Made by a program: the position numbers and the translations under genes
From: Methanosphaerula subterraneus
GTDB taxonomy: Archaea > Halobacteriota > Methanomicrobia > Methanomicrobiales > Methanospirillaceae
DNA length: 64,000 nucleotides
Assembly (NCBI RefSeq): GCF_052055875.1
Contig: NZ_CP170508.1
Location: 2,418,001-2,482,000 of the forward strand
Direction of reading: 5' to 3'
The notes under the pieces: model-generated
What the model was told of the DNA's origin: nothing
What the model saw: only the letters and a program-made list of their open reading frames with translations
Databases searched by the model: none
Shown here: positions 8,966-18,763 of the stretch, piece by piece
Layout of the letters: each line of letters begins with the position of its first letter
Numbering within the stretch: the first letter of the stretch is position 1

Positions 8966-10150
8966 GTGCGGATCTTATTTGTATCAATGTCAGAGAGTAT
9001 CCACACCGTTCGTTGGATCTCACAGATCGCTGATGAAGGGTGGGATCTCCATCTGTTTCCCAGTGTAGACCAGGGTATCACTCATCCACAGTTAAGAGGG
9101 GTCGACATCCATCACTCCTTCTATGTACACCATGATAAAATTCCCAATGTTCAATTTCATGGAATTCCGGTCCCCGCCAGAGGCCTGGCCTGGAAAGGAA
9201 TTGGATTATTAAGAATGATAGATGCTGATTACCGTGTCCGTCAACTCAACAGATTGATTAAGAAAATTCAACCGGATATCATTCAATCGCTGGAGTTCCA
9301 GGCTGGCGGGTACCTCACTTATAAGGCAAAAATGAACTATCAGGGGATGTTTCCACCATGGATTGCGACCAATTGGGGTAGTGATATCTATTTTTTTAGG
9401 AGAGATAAAGATCATGAGAAAAAGATACGGGAACTCCTGGAGGCCTGTGACTATTATTCTAGCGAGTGTCAAAGGGACATTGACCTTGCAGAGAAGATGG
9501 GATTCCGAGGAAGGTATCTGCCTGTCATTCCCAATGGAGGGGGTTATGATATCAAGACCATGACAGAATACCGCCAGGACAGCAGACCATCAGATCGACG
9601 AGTAGTAATCGTGAAAGGATACCAGGGATGGGCGGGGCGTGCACTTGTGGCTCTTGAGGCTGTTGAATCGTGCGCCGAACTACTACAGGGATATGATATT
9701 GTAGTGTATTCCGGTACATCCCTTGATGTTAAGATGAAAGTACGGGATATCCGGGAAAAATTCGGGATTCGTATCTCTCTTCTTCCTCAGGTTTCGCATG
9801 AGGAACTGATGAAGGTGTTCGGCAGATCCAGAATATATATCGGTTTGAGTATATCAGATGGAATAAGCACTTCGTTACTTGAATCGATGATTATGGGGAC
9901 ATTTCCCATCCAATCGGACACAGCCTGTGCAGATGAATGGATATCAGATGGGATAAGCGGGTTCATTGTTCCGGCAGAAGATCCGGAGACCATCGCTGTG
10001 GCCATAAAAAGAGCACTGACCGATGACGACCTGGTGGATCAGGCGTCGGTTATCAATGAAAGAATTGTCTGGCAGCGACTCGATCAGTCTGTCGTAAAAC
10101 CACAGGTTATCAGGATGTACAAAGAGATCTATGCTGAAAATGGATTGTAA
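8966..10150 (+). CDS. Glycosyltransferase family 4
   Basis: A 394-residue GT-B glycosyltransferase beginning at GTG 8966 (MRILFVSMSESIHTVRW). The N-terminal domain shows the LIKKIQPDIIQSLEFQAGGY region often seen in GT4 proteins that act on membrane-bound oligosaccharides. The C-terminal domain has a glycine-rich donor loop and STSLLESMIMGTFPIQSDT, with a single Glu where many GT4 enzymes have E-x7-E. No membrane segments are seen. It is followed by a second plus-strand glycosyltransferase-like gene after a gap of about 160 bases. Substrate unknown. Confidence 0.82.
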   Translation: MRILFVSMSESIHTVRWISQIADEGWDLHLFPSVDQGITHPQLRGVDIHHSFYVHHDKIPNVQFHGIPVPARGLAWKGIGLLRMIDADYRVRQLNRLIKKIQPDIIQSLEFQAGGYLTYKAKMNYQGMFPPWIATNWGSDIYFFRRDKDHEKKIRELLEACDYYSSECQRDIDLAEKMGFRGRYLPVIPNGGGYDIKTMTEYRQDSRPSDRRVVIVKGYQGWAGRALVALEAVESCAELLQGYDIVVYSGTSLDVKMKVRDIREKFGIRISLLPQVSHEELMKVFGRSRIYIGLSISDGISTSLLESMIMGTFPIQSDTACADEWISDGISGFIVPAEDPETIAVAIKRALTDDDLVDQASVINERIVWQRLDQSVVKPQVIRMYKEIYAENGL

Positions 10151-10309
10151 ACCGGAAACAAATGCCAGAATATTACCTCACTGGAATACTATTATCCCCC
10201 TCTATTGATAATTATTGTATATCAGTTCTCTGAAATGCATGACCGTTTGTGGAGAATAATTCCTAATTCCTCAGTCAGAGGGAATGATATATCCGGGACA
10301 GATGATCTC

Positions 10310-11521
10310 ATGAAGATATTGCTCTTAACAGATATTCCTCCATGCAAAGACTATACTGCCGGCATTGTTCTTGATCAACTCTGTCGGTTCGTTTCGGATG
10401 ATGAACTAGTCTGTTCCTGTGTCCATGATCCTGCAATAACAGTGCAGTTATCAGAAGATCTCAACTTTCCTGTGGAATATTACCTAAAACCCCGTGAGAA
10501 TTGGGATTTTTTTGGTCCGGTCGGAACCCTATCATCCCTGATAATGGAAGAGTACACCGAGAGGATCGGGTTAAAGGACCTCTCCGGAAAGATCATTCTT
10601 TTTGGCAGGACTCATGACGTTGACAGGGTCTGGTGTGTGCTGCAGGGGCAGACGATGATTCGCCTGGCCACTGCAGTAACTGAAGGTCTGCAGGTGCCGC
10701 TCCTGACCCAGGTCTGGGACCCCCCGTACTGGTGGCTGAGGGATAACAGAGTTGATCCCATCACCTCATCTAAAGTGCTCAAAAAGTTTGCAAAAGCTGT
10801 TCAGAGAAGCCGGATCTGTGCGACTGCATCTCTGCCAATGGCAGAAGAATACCATAATAATTACGGCACACCTACCATCGCATTCCTTCCAAGCCTCGAC
10901 TGTGAAGAGGCGCTGTCACCATCGGACACCCCCCACAGTGAAAGTGAACTGATCATTGGAGTAGCAGGGCAGATTTATGCTCAGGAAGAGTGGAAAGCGC
11001 TTTTACATGCATTGGATGAACATGCGTGGAAGATTGGGGGCCGGCAGGTCAGGATACGGCATGTGGGAAAGCCCATATTGGTTGAAGAGGGTATGTCTGA
11101 TCGGATTGAGTTATGCGGCTGGAACACCCAGCAGGAGACGATACGTCTTCTGTCTGAAACGGATATTACCTACTGCCCGTACTGGTTCGATCCTCGATAT
11201 GAAAATGAAGCCCGGTTAAGTTTTCCCTCCAAATTGACAACCTATTATGCATCAGGGAGGCCGGTGCTCTTTCACGGTCCACCCTACGCCGCCCCGGCAC
11301 AATTTATCGAAAAAACTCATTCCGGAATTTGCTGTTACTCCCTTGAACATGAGGCAATCATCAAGAGTCTCGTCGATATCTGTGATAACTCAGAGAATTA
11401 TAGAGATCTAACACATAATAGCAGAGATGCATTTGTTGAAAACCTGACACTGGATAGTCTTGAACGGAACTTCATGGAATTTATTCACATCAGTGATAAA
11501 CGCCAACACGGCGAAGAATGA
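10310..11521 (+). CDS. Glycosyltransferase-like protein (GT-B)
   Basis: A protein of about 403 residues from ATG 10310 (MKILLLTDIPPCKDYTAG); an in-frame start at 10205 would add 35 residues that do not look conserved, and the Rossmann-type first strand begins at 10310. The middle contains TQVWDPPYWWLRDN, and the C-terminal domain contains FPSKLTTYYASGRPVLFHGP, the donor-binding region of GT4-like enzymes. Sequence similarity to well-known GT4 members is weaker than for its neighbour. It probably transfers a sugar in the same glycan pathway, but this is inference from context. Confidence 0.72.
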   Translation: MKILLLTDIPPCKDYTAGIVLDQLCRFVSDDELVCSCVHDPAITVQLSEDLNFPVEYYLKPRENWDFFGPVGTLSSLIMEEYTERIGLKDLSGKIILFGRTHDVDRVWCVLQGQTMIRLATAVTEGLQVPLLTQVWDPPYWWLRDNRVDPITSSKVLKKFAKAVQRSRICATASLPMAEEYHNNYGTPTIAFLPSLDCEEALSPSDTPHSESELIIGVAGQIYAQEEWKALLHALDEHAWKIGGRQVRIRHVGKPILVEEGMSDRIELCGWNTQQETIRLLSETDITYCPYWFDPRYENEARLSFPSKLTTYYASGRPVLFHGPPYAAPAQFIEKTHSGICCYSLEHEAIIKSLVDICDNSENYRDLTHNSRDAFVENLTLDSLERNFMEFIHISDKRQHGEE

Positions 11522-11717
11522 GTTGCTCATTCAATTCTTGAGGAAATGGTCATCTCAAACTTATCCCGACCTTTCACCACGTAAATGGAATGATCCTCAT
11601 TCTGTGATATGGGGGTCTGCTTCTGATCAATCTGTCGTGCAGTATGGATGCAACCCGACATTGTAAAAAATAAATAATATCTACAGGGGATCAGATGTCA
11701 GATCTCCATTATATCAG

Positions 11718-12773
11718 TTATCCTGTCTTCAAAAATCTTCTAGTGAGAACCAAATTTCCTAAATTTTTTATGAAAAATATCGGTTCGCTCGTAAAAGAAA
11801 GAGCAATTATGTAGAGTGAAAGAATGGGATTTCTACGAACTGGAAGAGTACCAATATTATATAATATCATACTCATCGATTTTTTGATGTATTTTTTATC
11901 CTCATGAGAAAGATTAGGATTCTCTAAATACGAATGTTTAAGTTGTCTGAGATTTTTTGTTGTTGTGATATACTCCTCTGTCGAGAAAATATTTGATTGT
12001 CTGTAGATGATTCTTACATTATTTAGAGGAATTTCATATTTTAAAGTCGATGATAATGCGGTTTGCGATACCTTAATCGCATGATTCATTTGAATTTCTG
12101 AATAAGTTTTTGAAATATTCAGATCATGTTTTCTCAGGTTAATAAGAAGCAATGGGATGTTGGACATTTTTGTGTTGTTAAATCCCCTTACCCATAATGC
12201 ATAATCTTCACAGTGAATATCTGAATTCAGGTATTGTCCATTTCTTTCAAAAAAACTTTTTCGGACGATAACAGAAGGATGTGCGATTGCACAGAAAAAA
12301 TGAAGATCCCACTTAATTAGATCTGATGTTGAAGAGGGTTTAAAAAAATCTATGATCTCCCCCTCTTTATTAGTTATGTTTGCCCATGTCCCGCATAATC
12401 CAACATCGGGATTCCTTTCGAGGTATTCTATTTGTTTTTCGAATCTCTGGGGATGACTTACATCATCCTGATCCATTCGAGCAATATATTCCCCATGTGC
12501 ATCTTTTATTCCTTTATTAAGAGATCCTACTAGCCCAATATTTTTCTCATTTTGGATAATAATTATCCGAGGATCCGAATAATTTTTCATTATTTGAAGT
12601 GATTTATCCCGGGAGCCATCGTCTATGAGAATAAGTTCAAAATCAGTATAGGTTTGATTTAGTATGCTTTCTATTGATTCTCCTAGAAAAGATTCTCCAT
12701 TATAGACTGGCATTATTACTGAAATAGCAGGTGTATTTGGTTTTGATGAGTCATTATTGTATAATTCATTCAT
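11718..12773 (-). CDS. Glycosyltransferase family 2
   Basis: A 351-residue GT-A glycosyltransferase. The N-terminal 110 residues show the classic pattern SVIMPVYNGE, SILNQTYTDFELILIDDGS and the metal-binding ARMDQDD (a DxD motif), followed by RFEKQIEYLERNPDVGLCGT. The C-terminal part has a weakly hydrophobic stretch but no clear membrane helices. The gene is very AT-rich. Downstream it faces the plus-strand gene ending at 11521, with about 200 bases between. Such enzymes usually add single sugars to lipid-linked surface glycans; donor and acceptor are unknown. Confidence 0.85.
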   Translation of the reverse strand: MNELYNNDSSKPNTPAISVIMPVYNGESFLGESIESILNQTYTDFELILIDDGSRDKSLQIMKNYSDPRIIIIQNEKNIGLVGSLNKGIKDAHGEYIARMDQDDVSHPQRFEKQIEYLERNPDVGLCGTWANITNKEGEIIDFFKPSSTSDLIKWDLHFFCAIAHPSVIVRKSFFERNGQYLNSDIHCEDYALWVRGFNNTKMSNIPLLLINLRKHDLNISKTYSEIQMNHAIKVSQTALSSTLKYEIPLNNVRIIYRQSNIFSTEEYITTTKNLRQLKHSYLENPNLSHEDKKYIKKSMSMILYNIGTLPVRRNPILSLYIIALSFTSEPIFFIKNLGNLVLTRRFLKTG

Positions 12774-13181
12774 TAAGGATCACATCTTTACTATCTATTG
12801 ATTGATTATTAGAGGTTATTGTATGGCTCGGTTAAGATCCCACTATCCATCCAAATGAACTCAAATGAAGCGCCATTACAGGTTTCATCGATCTTTATTG
12901 TTAATCCAAAGAAGAATAGAATCTTTCCCAAATAGATACCACGTTTGATGTGGGAGTGGTTCACACGTGCAATAATATGAACTGCCCCTGTATCCATGAC
13001 TGATCATCTCTCCTCCATCATCAAATTCTTTCTGCAGGTCACCTGCTCCTCTTTAACGTCCATGAGGATGAATCCTGGACCCCTGATGAGCGATTCTTCC
13101 ACAAACGGATTTTTGCATATTAATAATAACATCTTCCGCGATATCGGATCATATAGATATTATGATCCCGGATTGATCCCC
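12774..13181. other. Gap with short, probably decayed minus-strand coding fragments
   Basis: Around 400 bases without an intact gene between two minus-strand genes. Two short minus-strand frames look protein-like. One, at about 13009-13125, includes LIRGPGFILMDVKEEQVTC and stops after about 35 codons. The other, at 12809-12997, could encode 62 residues (starting MDTGAVHIIARV). They may be pieces of one frameshifted gene. I do not recognise either and would not call them functional. Confidence 0.3.
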
Positions 13182-14108
13182 TCATCGGATTTTCATAGAA
13201 TTCCACATACGTAAAATCCCTTCTTCTATGGAGATTTCTGGCTTCCATCCTGAAATAGATTCTAATCGAGTATTGTCGAGCACATTTGCAGGAACGTCAA
13301 GTGAACGTGGTGGCAATAGTTTTATATTTACTGCTAGACCCTCCTTCGTCGCATGTTGGGAAATGATATCGAGGATTTCTTTATTATTTCTCCCTACTCC
13401 CGTTCCAATGTTGTAGATGTTTCCTGGTGCACCAAATTCGGCCGCCGAAACGATCCCTTTGGTCGTGTCGGAAACATGGATATAATCTCTTATCGTTCCA
13501 GTTTGACCGAACATAGTGATCTTTCTGCCATCAAGGACTGAGGCAATAGCGGTTGGAATAAAGCCTTGCCCGGTATAAGGTCTCTGACCTTCACCATATA
13601 CATTTGATGGTCGGACACAGATAACGGGGACATTTGACAATTTATGATACATTAGTGCGTATTTTTCTATTACAAGTTTGGTTATTCCATAGGGGGATAT
13701 AGGATTCGTAGGGTGGTCCTCTGGAATGGGGATTGATATTGGCATTCCATAAATGGTACCCCCTGAAGATACAATTACCAGTTTTTTTACAGATGTATGA
13801 CCAATGGATTCGAATAGGGTATTATTTGGCGGAAGATTCAGTAATATATCTTTAATTGGATCTTTAAAACTCACCTTTGAAACCGATGAATATGCCAGAT
13901 TGACTACACAATCGACATCCTGAATGACATCGAGTAAAAATTTCTTATCCCCATAATCCCCGGTATAATATGCCACATCGGGCGGAAATATGCCGTCGCT
14001 GATTTTAGACCTTCCAATGACTGATATCTCCTTACCCCTTGAATGGAGATAGTGCCAGAGATGTCTCCCTATGAATCCTGCACCCCCGATTAGACAATAA
14101 CGTTTCAT
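13182..14108 (-). CDS. NAD-dependent sugar epimerase/dehydratase
   Basis: A 308-residue extended SDR of the UDP-glucose 4-epimerase/dTDP-glucose dehydratase type. The Rossmann motif GGAGFIGRHLW lies at 8-18, followed by VVNLAYSS, VIVSSGGTIYG and the catalytic Tyr-x3-Lys in ISPYGITKLVIEKYA. VRPSNVYGEGQRPY and TVRDYIHVSDT-like segments (here TIRDYIHVSDTT) complete the family pattern. It is AT-rich like its neighbours and isolated by about 280-base gaps, so it may have its own promoter. It probably makes a nucleotide sugar for the local glycan; whether it epimerises at C4 or dehydrates cannot be decided from sequence. Confidence 0.83.
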   Translation of the reverse strand: MKRYCLIGGAGFIGRHLWHYLHSRGKEISVIGRSKISDGIFPPDVAYYTGDYGDKKFLLDVIQDVDCVVNLAYSSVSKVSFKDPIKDILLNLPPNNTLFESIGHTSVKKLVIVSSGGTIYGMPISIPIPEDHPTNPISPYGITKLVIEKYALMYHKLSNVPVICVRPSNVYGEGQRPYTGQGFIPTAIASVLDGRKITMFGQTGTIRDYIHVSDTTKGIVSAAEFGAPGNIYNIGTGVGRNNKEILDIISQHATKEGLAVNIKLLPPRSLDVPANVLDNTRLESISGWKPEISIEEGILRMWNSMKIR

Positions 14109-14389
14109 CTAGATATACTCCGTTTTTTTCTGATATTAACTTGATTTTTTATTAAATTGCGATCAGACTTCCATAATGTTTCCCTATCTATACTGGAGAT
14201 ATTTCACTAGATATTCGAAAGAAAGATCCGGCGCATCCCAATAACTTTTTTCCTTTCAGATATTACAGGACAAGATTCATTATAAGGAGGAAAACTGATA
14301 TCCCTTATGATTGCGCATCTTGCGCATCAACCTTGTATACTAGCATTATAAATGAGATTTTTGGAACCATTGTCGTAACTATATTCATC
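14109..14389. other. AT-rich spacer
   Basis: About 280 bases between two minus-strand genes. It contains no convincing reading frame. It should hold the promoter of the epimerase gene at 14108. I see nothing else in it. Confidence 0.5.
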
Positions 14390-15259
14390 TCAAATAGTAA
14401 TCCAACTCTCCGGGATCAGATCCTTTGTATCATTATCAGATGAATTGAACCAGTTTTTTGGTGCGTAGACCTGCTTGTCTGGGTATTTGCAGAGCCAGGC
14501 ACCCCACCAACTGAAGGAACTATTTGCGATGATGTGATGGTTGCAGAGGCTCATCAATCTCATATCTTCATAATCCTTATCAGGGCCGTTGATCTCCACT
14601 AGTGTTGATGGATAGGCCAATTTCAGGTTATTCCTGACCCACTCCTGATCGTCTGAGAAGATGAAGAGATGGGGTTCCTCTACAGTCTCCGTGAGTTTTT
14701 CCAGGGCTCGACGATAATAATCGAACGAACAGGTCCCATGGATCTCATTGGTGATGGGATTTGAGATATAATCTCCTCTTCTGATGTGAAGGTTGACCGA
14801 TTCGGTGGAATGAATCAATTCTGTCAGTTCCCTGTTTGCTTTATCTTGCTCGTCTTTGATAGAGAACTCCGGTTTTAATAATCCTTGAATATCTTTGAAA
14901 TATCTTTCTGATTGCCAGTATCCTTCCAGATAAACATTATTCGGGAGAAATAATACCCGTTCGTCGAAATCAAATGATTGTTCTTTTACGTACTGTATTC
15001 CTTTTTCTTTAGTAAACAGATTTCTGATTCCAATGCGTAATGCATCCAATCGCGAAAATGGAATCTTTTTTAGTAGATCTGGAGATGCAATTTTTCCAAT
15101 TATCTTGAATTTTTCAAGACTGTAATCCCTCAATGAATCGGATGCAAATCTGGTTAAGTCGAGATATAGTTCGGTATTTTGGATATGAGCCAGTCTTCGC
15201 CCGGCTGCATACTGAAACATCTGGTTGCCGAGACCACCTTTCAGCTGTACAATAATCAT
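14390..15259 (-). CDS. GT11 alpha-1,2-fucosyltransferase-like glycosyltransferase
   Basis: A 289-residue member of the GT11 family, which moves L-fucose (or a related L-sugar) from GDP-sugar to a galactose-type acceptor. The family motifs are clear: MIIVQLKGGLGNQMFQYAAG at the N-terminus, LHIRRGDY in the GDP-binding region, and IANSSFSWWGAWLC near the C-terminus. I chose ATG 15259 because it begins the conserved strand and is preceded by GGTAGAGA; a longer start at 15325 adds a polar tail. The gene is AT-rich. GDP-fucose synthesis genes are not in the window, so the sugar donor must come from elsewhere. Confidence 0.88.
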   Translation of the reverse strand: MIIVQLKGGLGNQMFQYAAGRRLAHIQNTELYLDLTRFASDSLRDYSLEKFKIIGKIASPDLLKKIPFSRLDALRIGIRNLFTKEKGIQYVKEQSFDFDERVLFLPNNVYLEGYWQSERYFKDIQGLLKPEFSIKDEQDKANRELTELIHSTESVNLHIRRGDYISNPITNEIHGTCSFDYYRRALEKLTETVEEPHLFIFSDDQEWVRNNLKLAYPSTLVEINGPDKDYEDMRLMSLCNHHIIANSSFSWWGAWLCKYPDKQVYAPKNWFNSSDNDTKDLIPESWITI

Positions 15260-15503
15260 CGATTCTCTACCTTTTTTTGTATGCTCATGAAAACAAAAAT
15301 CAGTCTTCTTTCGATCCCTGATCATTTCCCGACTATCGTTCTAAGACCAATGGATCCAGTCAGGGGGGATCATATAAAACAGCCTGGATTTGATTGAATT
15401 TTTCAACTTCGACGTTCGAAATCCTGAACTGTTTTTTCCAATATCCCGGAGGGATTCCATTTTTAGTATTGTTCAATTGAGGATGCCTGTTACCCTTTTT
15501 ATA

Positions 15504-16679
15504 TTAATTTTCTAACAATTGCTGATATAAATTTTCATATCTTTGTACAATTTTTTCCCAGGTATAATTTTTCTCCCAAGCTTCATATCCACACCTTCCG
15601 CGTATCTCCCGGATATCTGGATGTAAATACATATCTTCAAGGAGGGCTGAAGAGCCCTTAATCTCTGCTTTACAATATCCGTTTTCGTTGCATTTGGTTG
15701 GTAATATTATACCGCATCCATTCGACCACATATTAATCTCTTTTGCATTTCCAACATCAGTTGAAAGGAATGGTGTCTTCGAGGCCATACATTCAAACAA
15801 TACAATTGGTGAACACTCGATGTTTGAAGGGAATAAAAAAAGATCTGCTTCACAATACGCGGCAACGGTCTCTTGTCTTGAAAGTGATTCAATAATTAAT
15901 TGTTTATCCGATATTTTTGAGAATGGGTTCCATCGATAAAGTTTTTCAGATCTTTTACATGCATTTATACATCCTCCTTTGACCTCATTACCAATTATCA
16001 GAAGGGTTGCATTTTTTATCTTCGCTTTGGTAAATATCTGAATTGCTTCTTTATGTCCTTTTATCCCGGTGTGAGACCCAACATGCAATATTAAAAAATG
16101 ATCCTCGGGTATGTTTAATTTCGCTCTAATATTCAATGTGTTTTTTTGGCGGAATTCGTCTTCTCCAGCACCATTTGGAATTATTTCACGCCTAATATTT
16201 TTGATTTCTCTGGAGAAATTTATATCTCGATAATCATTTGATAGGAAGATGCATGCATCATACTGAGGTAATATATTCTTCATTCTTTTAAAATATTCAG
16301 AGTATTCTGGTATGTATAACCCTGAAAAACCACAAGGAACTAGGATTTTTTTTGCAGGGATTTCGTGGATTACTGGAAAAACCAGGTCGGTCGTCCATTG
16401 CTGGGCAGCATAATTCATTACAATATCATACTTAGAATCTCTAACGAGCTTTTGATACTGTTCAATCTCTCCAGAATAACCGTGAATTGGGTTCCCAGAG
16501 ATCTCAAATTCTTCAATATTTACACCATTAATTATCCTTTCAGTACGTTCAGATAATTTGGTGGTAGCGATTGTTACAGTATGCCCTTTTTTAACCAATC
16601 GTTCAGATAATTGTTTTACTACTTCCTGTGCTCCACCCACACTAGGAGAATAATATTCAACAGTATGCAAAATTTCCAT
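15504..16679 (-). CDS. Glycosyltransferase family 4
   Basis: A 391-residue GT-B enzyme. MEILHTVEYYSPSVGGAQEVVKQL matches the start of many GT4 proteins, with the glycine-rich GGAQ acceptor loop at 15-18. The C-terminal domain has ILHVGSHTGIKGH, a donor-site DLFLFPSNIECSPIVLFECMA (an E-x7-E arrangement) and PFLSTDVGNAKE. It overlaps the methyltransferase start region by one base (stop and start share 16679), indicating translational coupling. It is strongly AT-rich. The acceptor is unknown. Confidence 0.85.
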   Translation of the reverse strand: MEILHTVEYYSPSVGGAQEVVKQLSERLVKKGHTVTIATTKLSERTERIINGVNIEEFEISGNPIHGYSGEIEQYQKLVRDSKYDIVMNYAAQQWTTDLVFPVIHEIPAKKILVPCGFSGLYIPEYSEYFKRMKNILPQYDACIFLSNDYRDINFSREIKNIRREIIPNGAGEDEFRQKNTLNIRAKLNIPEDHFLILHVGSHTGIKGHKEAIQIFTKAKIKNATLLIIGNEVKGGCINACKRSEKLYRWNPFSKISDKQLIIESLSRQETVAAYCEADLFLFPSNIECSPIVLFECMASKTPFLSTDVGNAKEINMWSNGCGIILPTKCNENGYCKAEIKGSSALLEDMYLHPDIREIRGRCGYEAWEKNYTWEKIVQRYENLYQQLLEN

Positions 16680-17416
16680 TACACATCATCACTTTTTTTT
16701 GATATACTGATCATATATGGCGAAAACCATCGATTGGGAATATGAACATGACGATCAATTTTATTTGACGTTTTTTGAATTATATCTAGAATTTTTTGAG
16801 ATATGAAATTTTGTGGAAACGATTCTGTCCAAAAGTTAATCGTTTTATAATATCCATCATATAATATTTCCATATTATTTTTCTTCAATATCTCTCTCCA
16901 GCGAGGTAGGCTCATCGTTTCTACAACGTGGCGATCGAGATTTTTCGAATCAAATAACCTATGAAATATATATTGACCTCGTGTAAAGTTGGGACAAGCG
17001 ATTATTAAGATTCCAGAAGGCTTTAACAAATCAGTATGTTTTTCTATCACTGCATCCAAATCCGAAAAATGTTCGATAAATCCAAATGAGCATACTACAT
17101 CATAAGTTTCTGGTGGGTCAAAGTTTAAAAAATCTTCATTGAAAAAATGACCAATTTTTACCCTTTCGGAATTTAAGAAAGAAGGTAATCTATCTTCAAT
17201 GAAAGGCGTTCTATCAATACCATTGACTGTGTAATTAAATTTCTTTCCTAAATATACCAGATACCCTCCTGGATAACAACCGACCTCAAAACACGTCCCA
17301 TTGGGTTTTAGATATTTGTCAAATATCTCTTTGAATAAAATAGAGTCTTCATTATATCGAAGTGTAAGATTTTGATATCCTTTATCCCAATAGTTCTGAT
17401 CAACAATTGAACTCAT
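16679..17416 (-). CDS. SAM-dependent class I methyltransferase
   Basis: A 245-residue protein with the Rossmann-like methyltransferase fold. Motif I is CFEVGCYPGGYLVYLG (around residues 39-54), and the post-motif VVCSFGFIEHFSDLDAVIE corresponds to motif IV/post-IV of the Methyltransf_11 group. Such enzymes in glycan clusters methylate a sugar hydroxyl or cap the growing chain end. It lies between the Wzt-like ATPase gene and a glycosyltransferase with minimal spacing, so chain-end modification coupled to export is plausible but inferred. Very AT-rich codon use. Confidence 0.8.
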   Translation of the reverse strand: MSSIVDQNYWDKGYQNLTLRYNEDSILFKEIFDKYLKPNGTCFEVGCYPGGYLVYLGKKFNYTVNGIDRTPFIEDRLPSFLNSERVKIGHFFNEDFLNFDPPETYDVVCSFGFIEHFSDLDAVIEKHTDLLKPSGILIIACPNFTRGQYIFHRLFDSKNLDRHVVETMSLPRWREILKKNNMEILYDGYYKTINFWTESFPQNFISQKILDIIQKTSNKIDRHVHIPNRWFSPYMISISKKSDDV

Positions 17417-17478
17417 ATTAAATATTCCTGATAGTATTTTTAATTCTAGTTATTTAAGATATTAGAGGAGGTATGAAG

Positions 17479-18756
17479 TTAATTTGTTTTTTCGGTTACC
17501 CATTGCAGCAAGGGCCTTATTACTCCGCCATAACCGCCATAATAGTCACCTCTTACTGTTGATCCGTCAAGTATTTCGAATCTTAACACCTCATTTGTTA
17601 AGTTATTATCAGAAAAATTCTTCCCGAATATGTTAACACTCATATTAAAAATTCCGTTGTTAAATAAATCTCCTGGTATCTTGCAGATTGAGAAATAGTC
17701 TCCTTTAGACATTTGTTTATTATAATAATTGGGTTCGTGGTTGTTTATTGACCCAAAAATGCAGTTATTTTCATTGTCGTAGAATGTGACTGTGAATCCT
17801 GATGAACTGTTGTCGTTTAATACTTCATAATGAATCATGATATTAAACGGAGTATCGGTATATATGGTTTCTAACTGTTTACCACTTTCATCTCGAATTG
17901 AAACATCTTTAAGAATTATATTTGAGTTACGGGGCGCATATTTTGGATCGGGCCAAGACATTGACACTCGATTTTCTTGGATTTCACTCGTATATGTTTC
18001 GATAACGGATTCGATAGGCCCTTTAATATCTATTTTTCCATTTTTTAGGAGAATCCCTCTTTTACAGAGATTTCTAATTGCTGTAATATTGTGACTTACA
18101 AAGAGCACTGTCCGTCCTTCTTCTGCAACAGCCCCCATCTTGCCGAGACATTTTTTTTGGAATGCTGCATCTCCAACTGCAAGAACTTCATCAACAATGA
18201 GGATTTCCGGCTCAAGATGAGCTGCTACGGCGAATGCAAGTCGAACGTACATCCCACTTGAATAGCGTTTAACAGGAGTATCAAGGAATTGTTCAATCTC
18301 GGCGAACTTTACAATTTGATCGAACTTCTCCTCAATTTCTGCCTTTTTCATCCCCATGATGGAGCCGCTCAGAAAGATGTTCTCTCGACCGGTCAGTTCG
18401 GGGTGGAACCCGGTCCCTACCTCCAGTAAAGACCCGATCCGACCGTGAACCTCGACGGTCCCCTCAGTCGGTGCTGTTATCCGGGAGAGGATCTTCAGCA
18501 GCGTCGACTTGCCGGCACCATTCCTCCCGATGATCCCAATGGCTTCGCCCTTCTTCACCTCGAACGAGACATCTCTGAGCGCCCAGAAGGTGCCGGCCTC
18601 ATCCTTCTCCTCAGAGCCCTGACGCTGCAACCGCTGAAACGGCGACTTCACAGCCCTGGTGATCGTCTCACCCAGGGTTTTGTATCCTCCGGTCTGTTGT
18701 CCCAATTTATACCGTTTACCGAGGTTCTTCACCCTGATCGCAATCTCGTCTGACAT
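17479..18756 (-). CDS. Polysaccharide-export ABC transporter ATPase with C-terminal cargo domain (Wzt-like)
   Basis: A 425-residue protein. Residues 1 to about 245 form the nucleotide-binding domain with Walker A GRNGAGKST (77-85), signature YSSGM (165-169), Walker B ILIVDE (185-190) and switch His222. Residues from about 265 onward resemble the beta-sandwich Wzt C-terminal domain that recognises the polysaccharide end in ABC-dependent O-antigen export. The permease gene lies 7 bases upstream on the same strand. The first two thirds are GC-rich like core genes, but from about 18100 to the stop the DNA is strikingly AT-rich, suggesting that the cargo half was replaced by recombination. Confidence 0.9.
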   Translation of the reverse strand: MSDEIAIRVKNLGKRYKLGQQTGGYKTLGETITRAVKSPFQRLQRQGSEEKDEAGTFWALRDVSFEVKKGEAIGIIGRNGAGKSTLLKILSRITAPTEGTVEVHGRIGSLLEVGTGFHPELTGRENIFLSGSIMGMKKAEIEEKFDQIVKFAEIEQFLDTPVKRYSSGMYVRLAFAVAAHLEPEILIVDEVLAVGDAAFQKKCLGKMGAVAEEGRTVLFVSHNITAIRNLCKRGILLKNGKIDIKGPIESVIETYTSEIQENRVSMSWPDPKYAPRNSNIILKDVSIRDESGKQLETIYTDTPFNIMIHYEVLNDNSSSGFTVTFYDNENNCIFGSINNHEPNYYNKQMSKGDYFSICKIPGDLFNNGIFNMSVNIFGKNFSDNNLTNEVLRFEILDGSTVRGDYYGGYGGVIRPLLQWVTEKTN

Positions 18757-18763
18757 AGTATCC

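Noticed and set aside
11460..11666. Short plus-strand frame overlapping the end of the glycosyltransferase at 10310-11521
   Set aside because: It starts inside the real gene in another frame, has no ribosome-binding site and no recognisable features.
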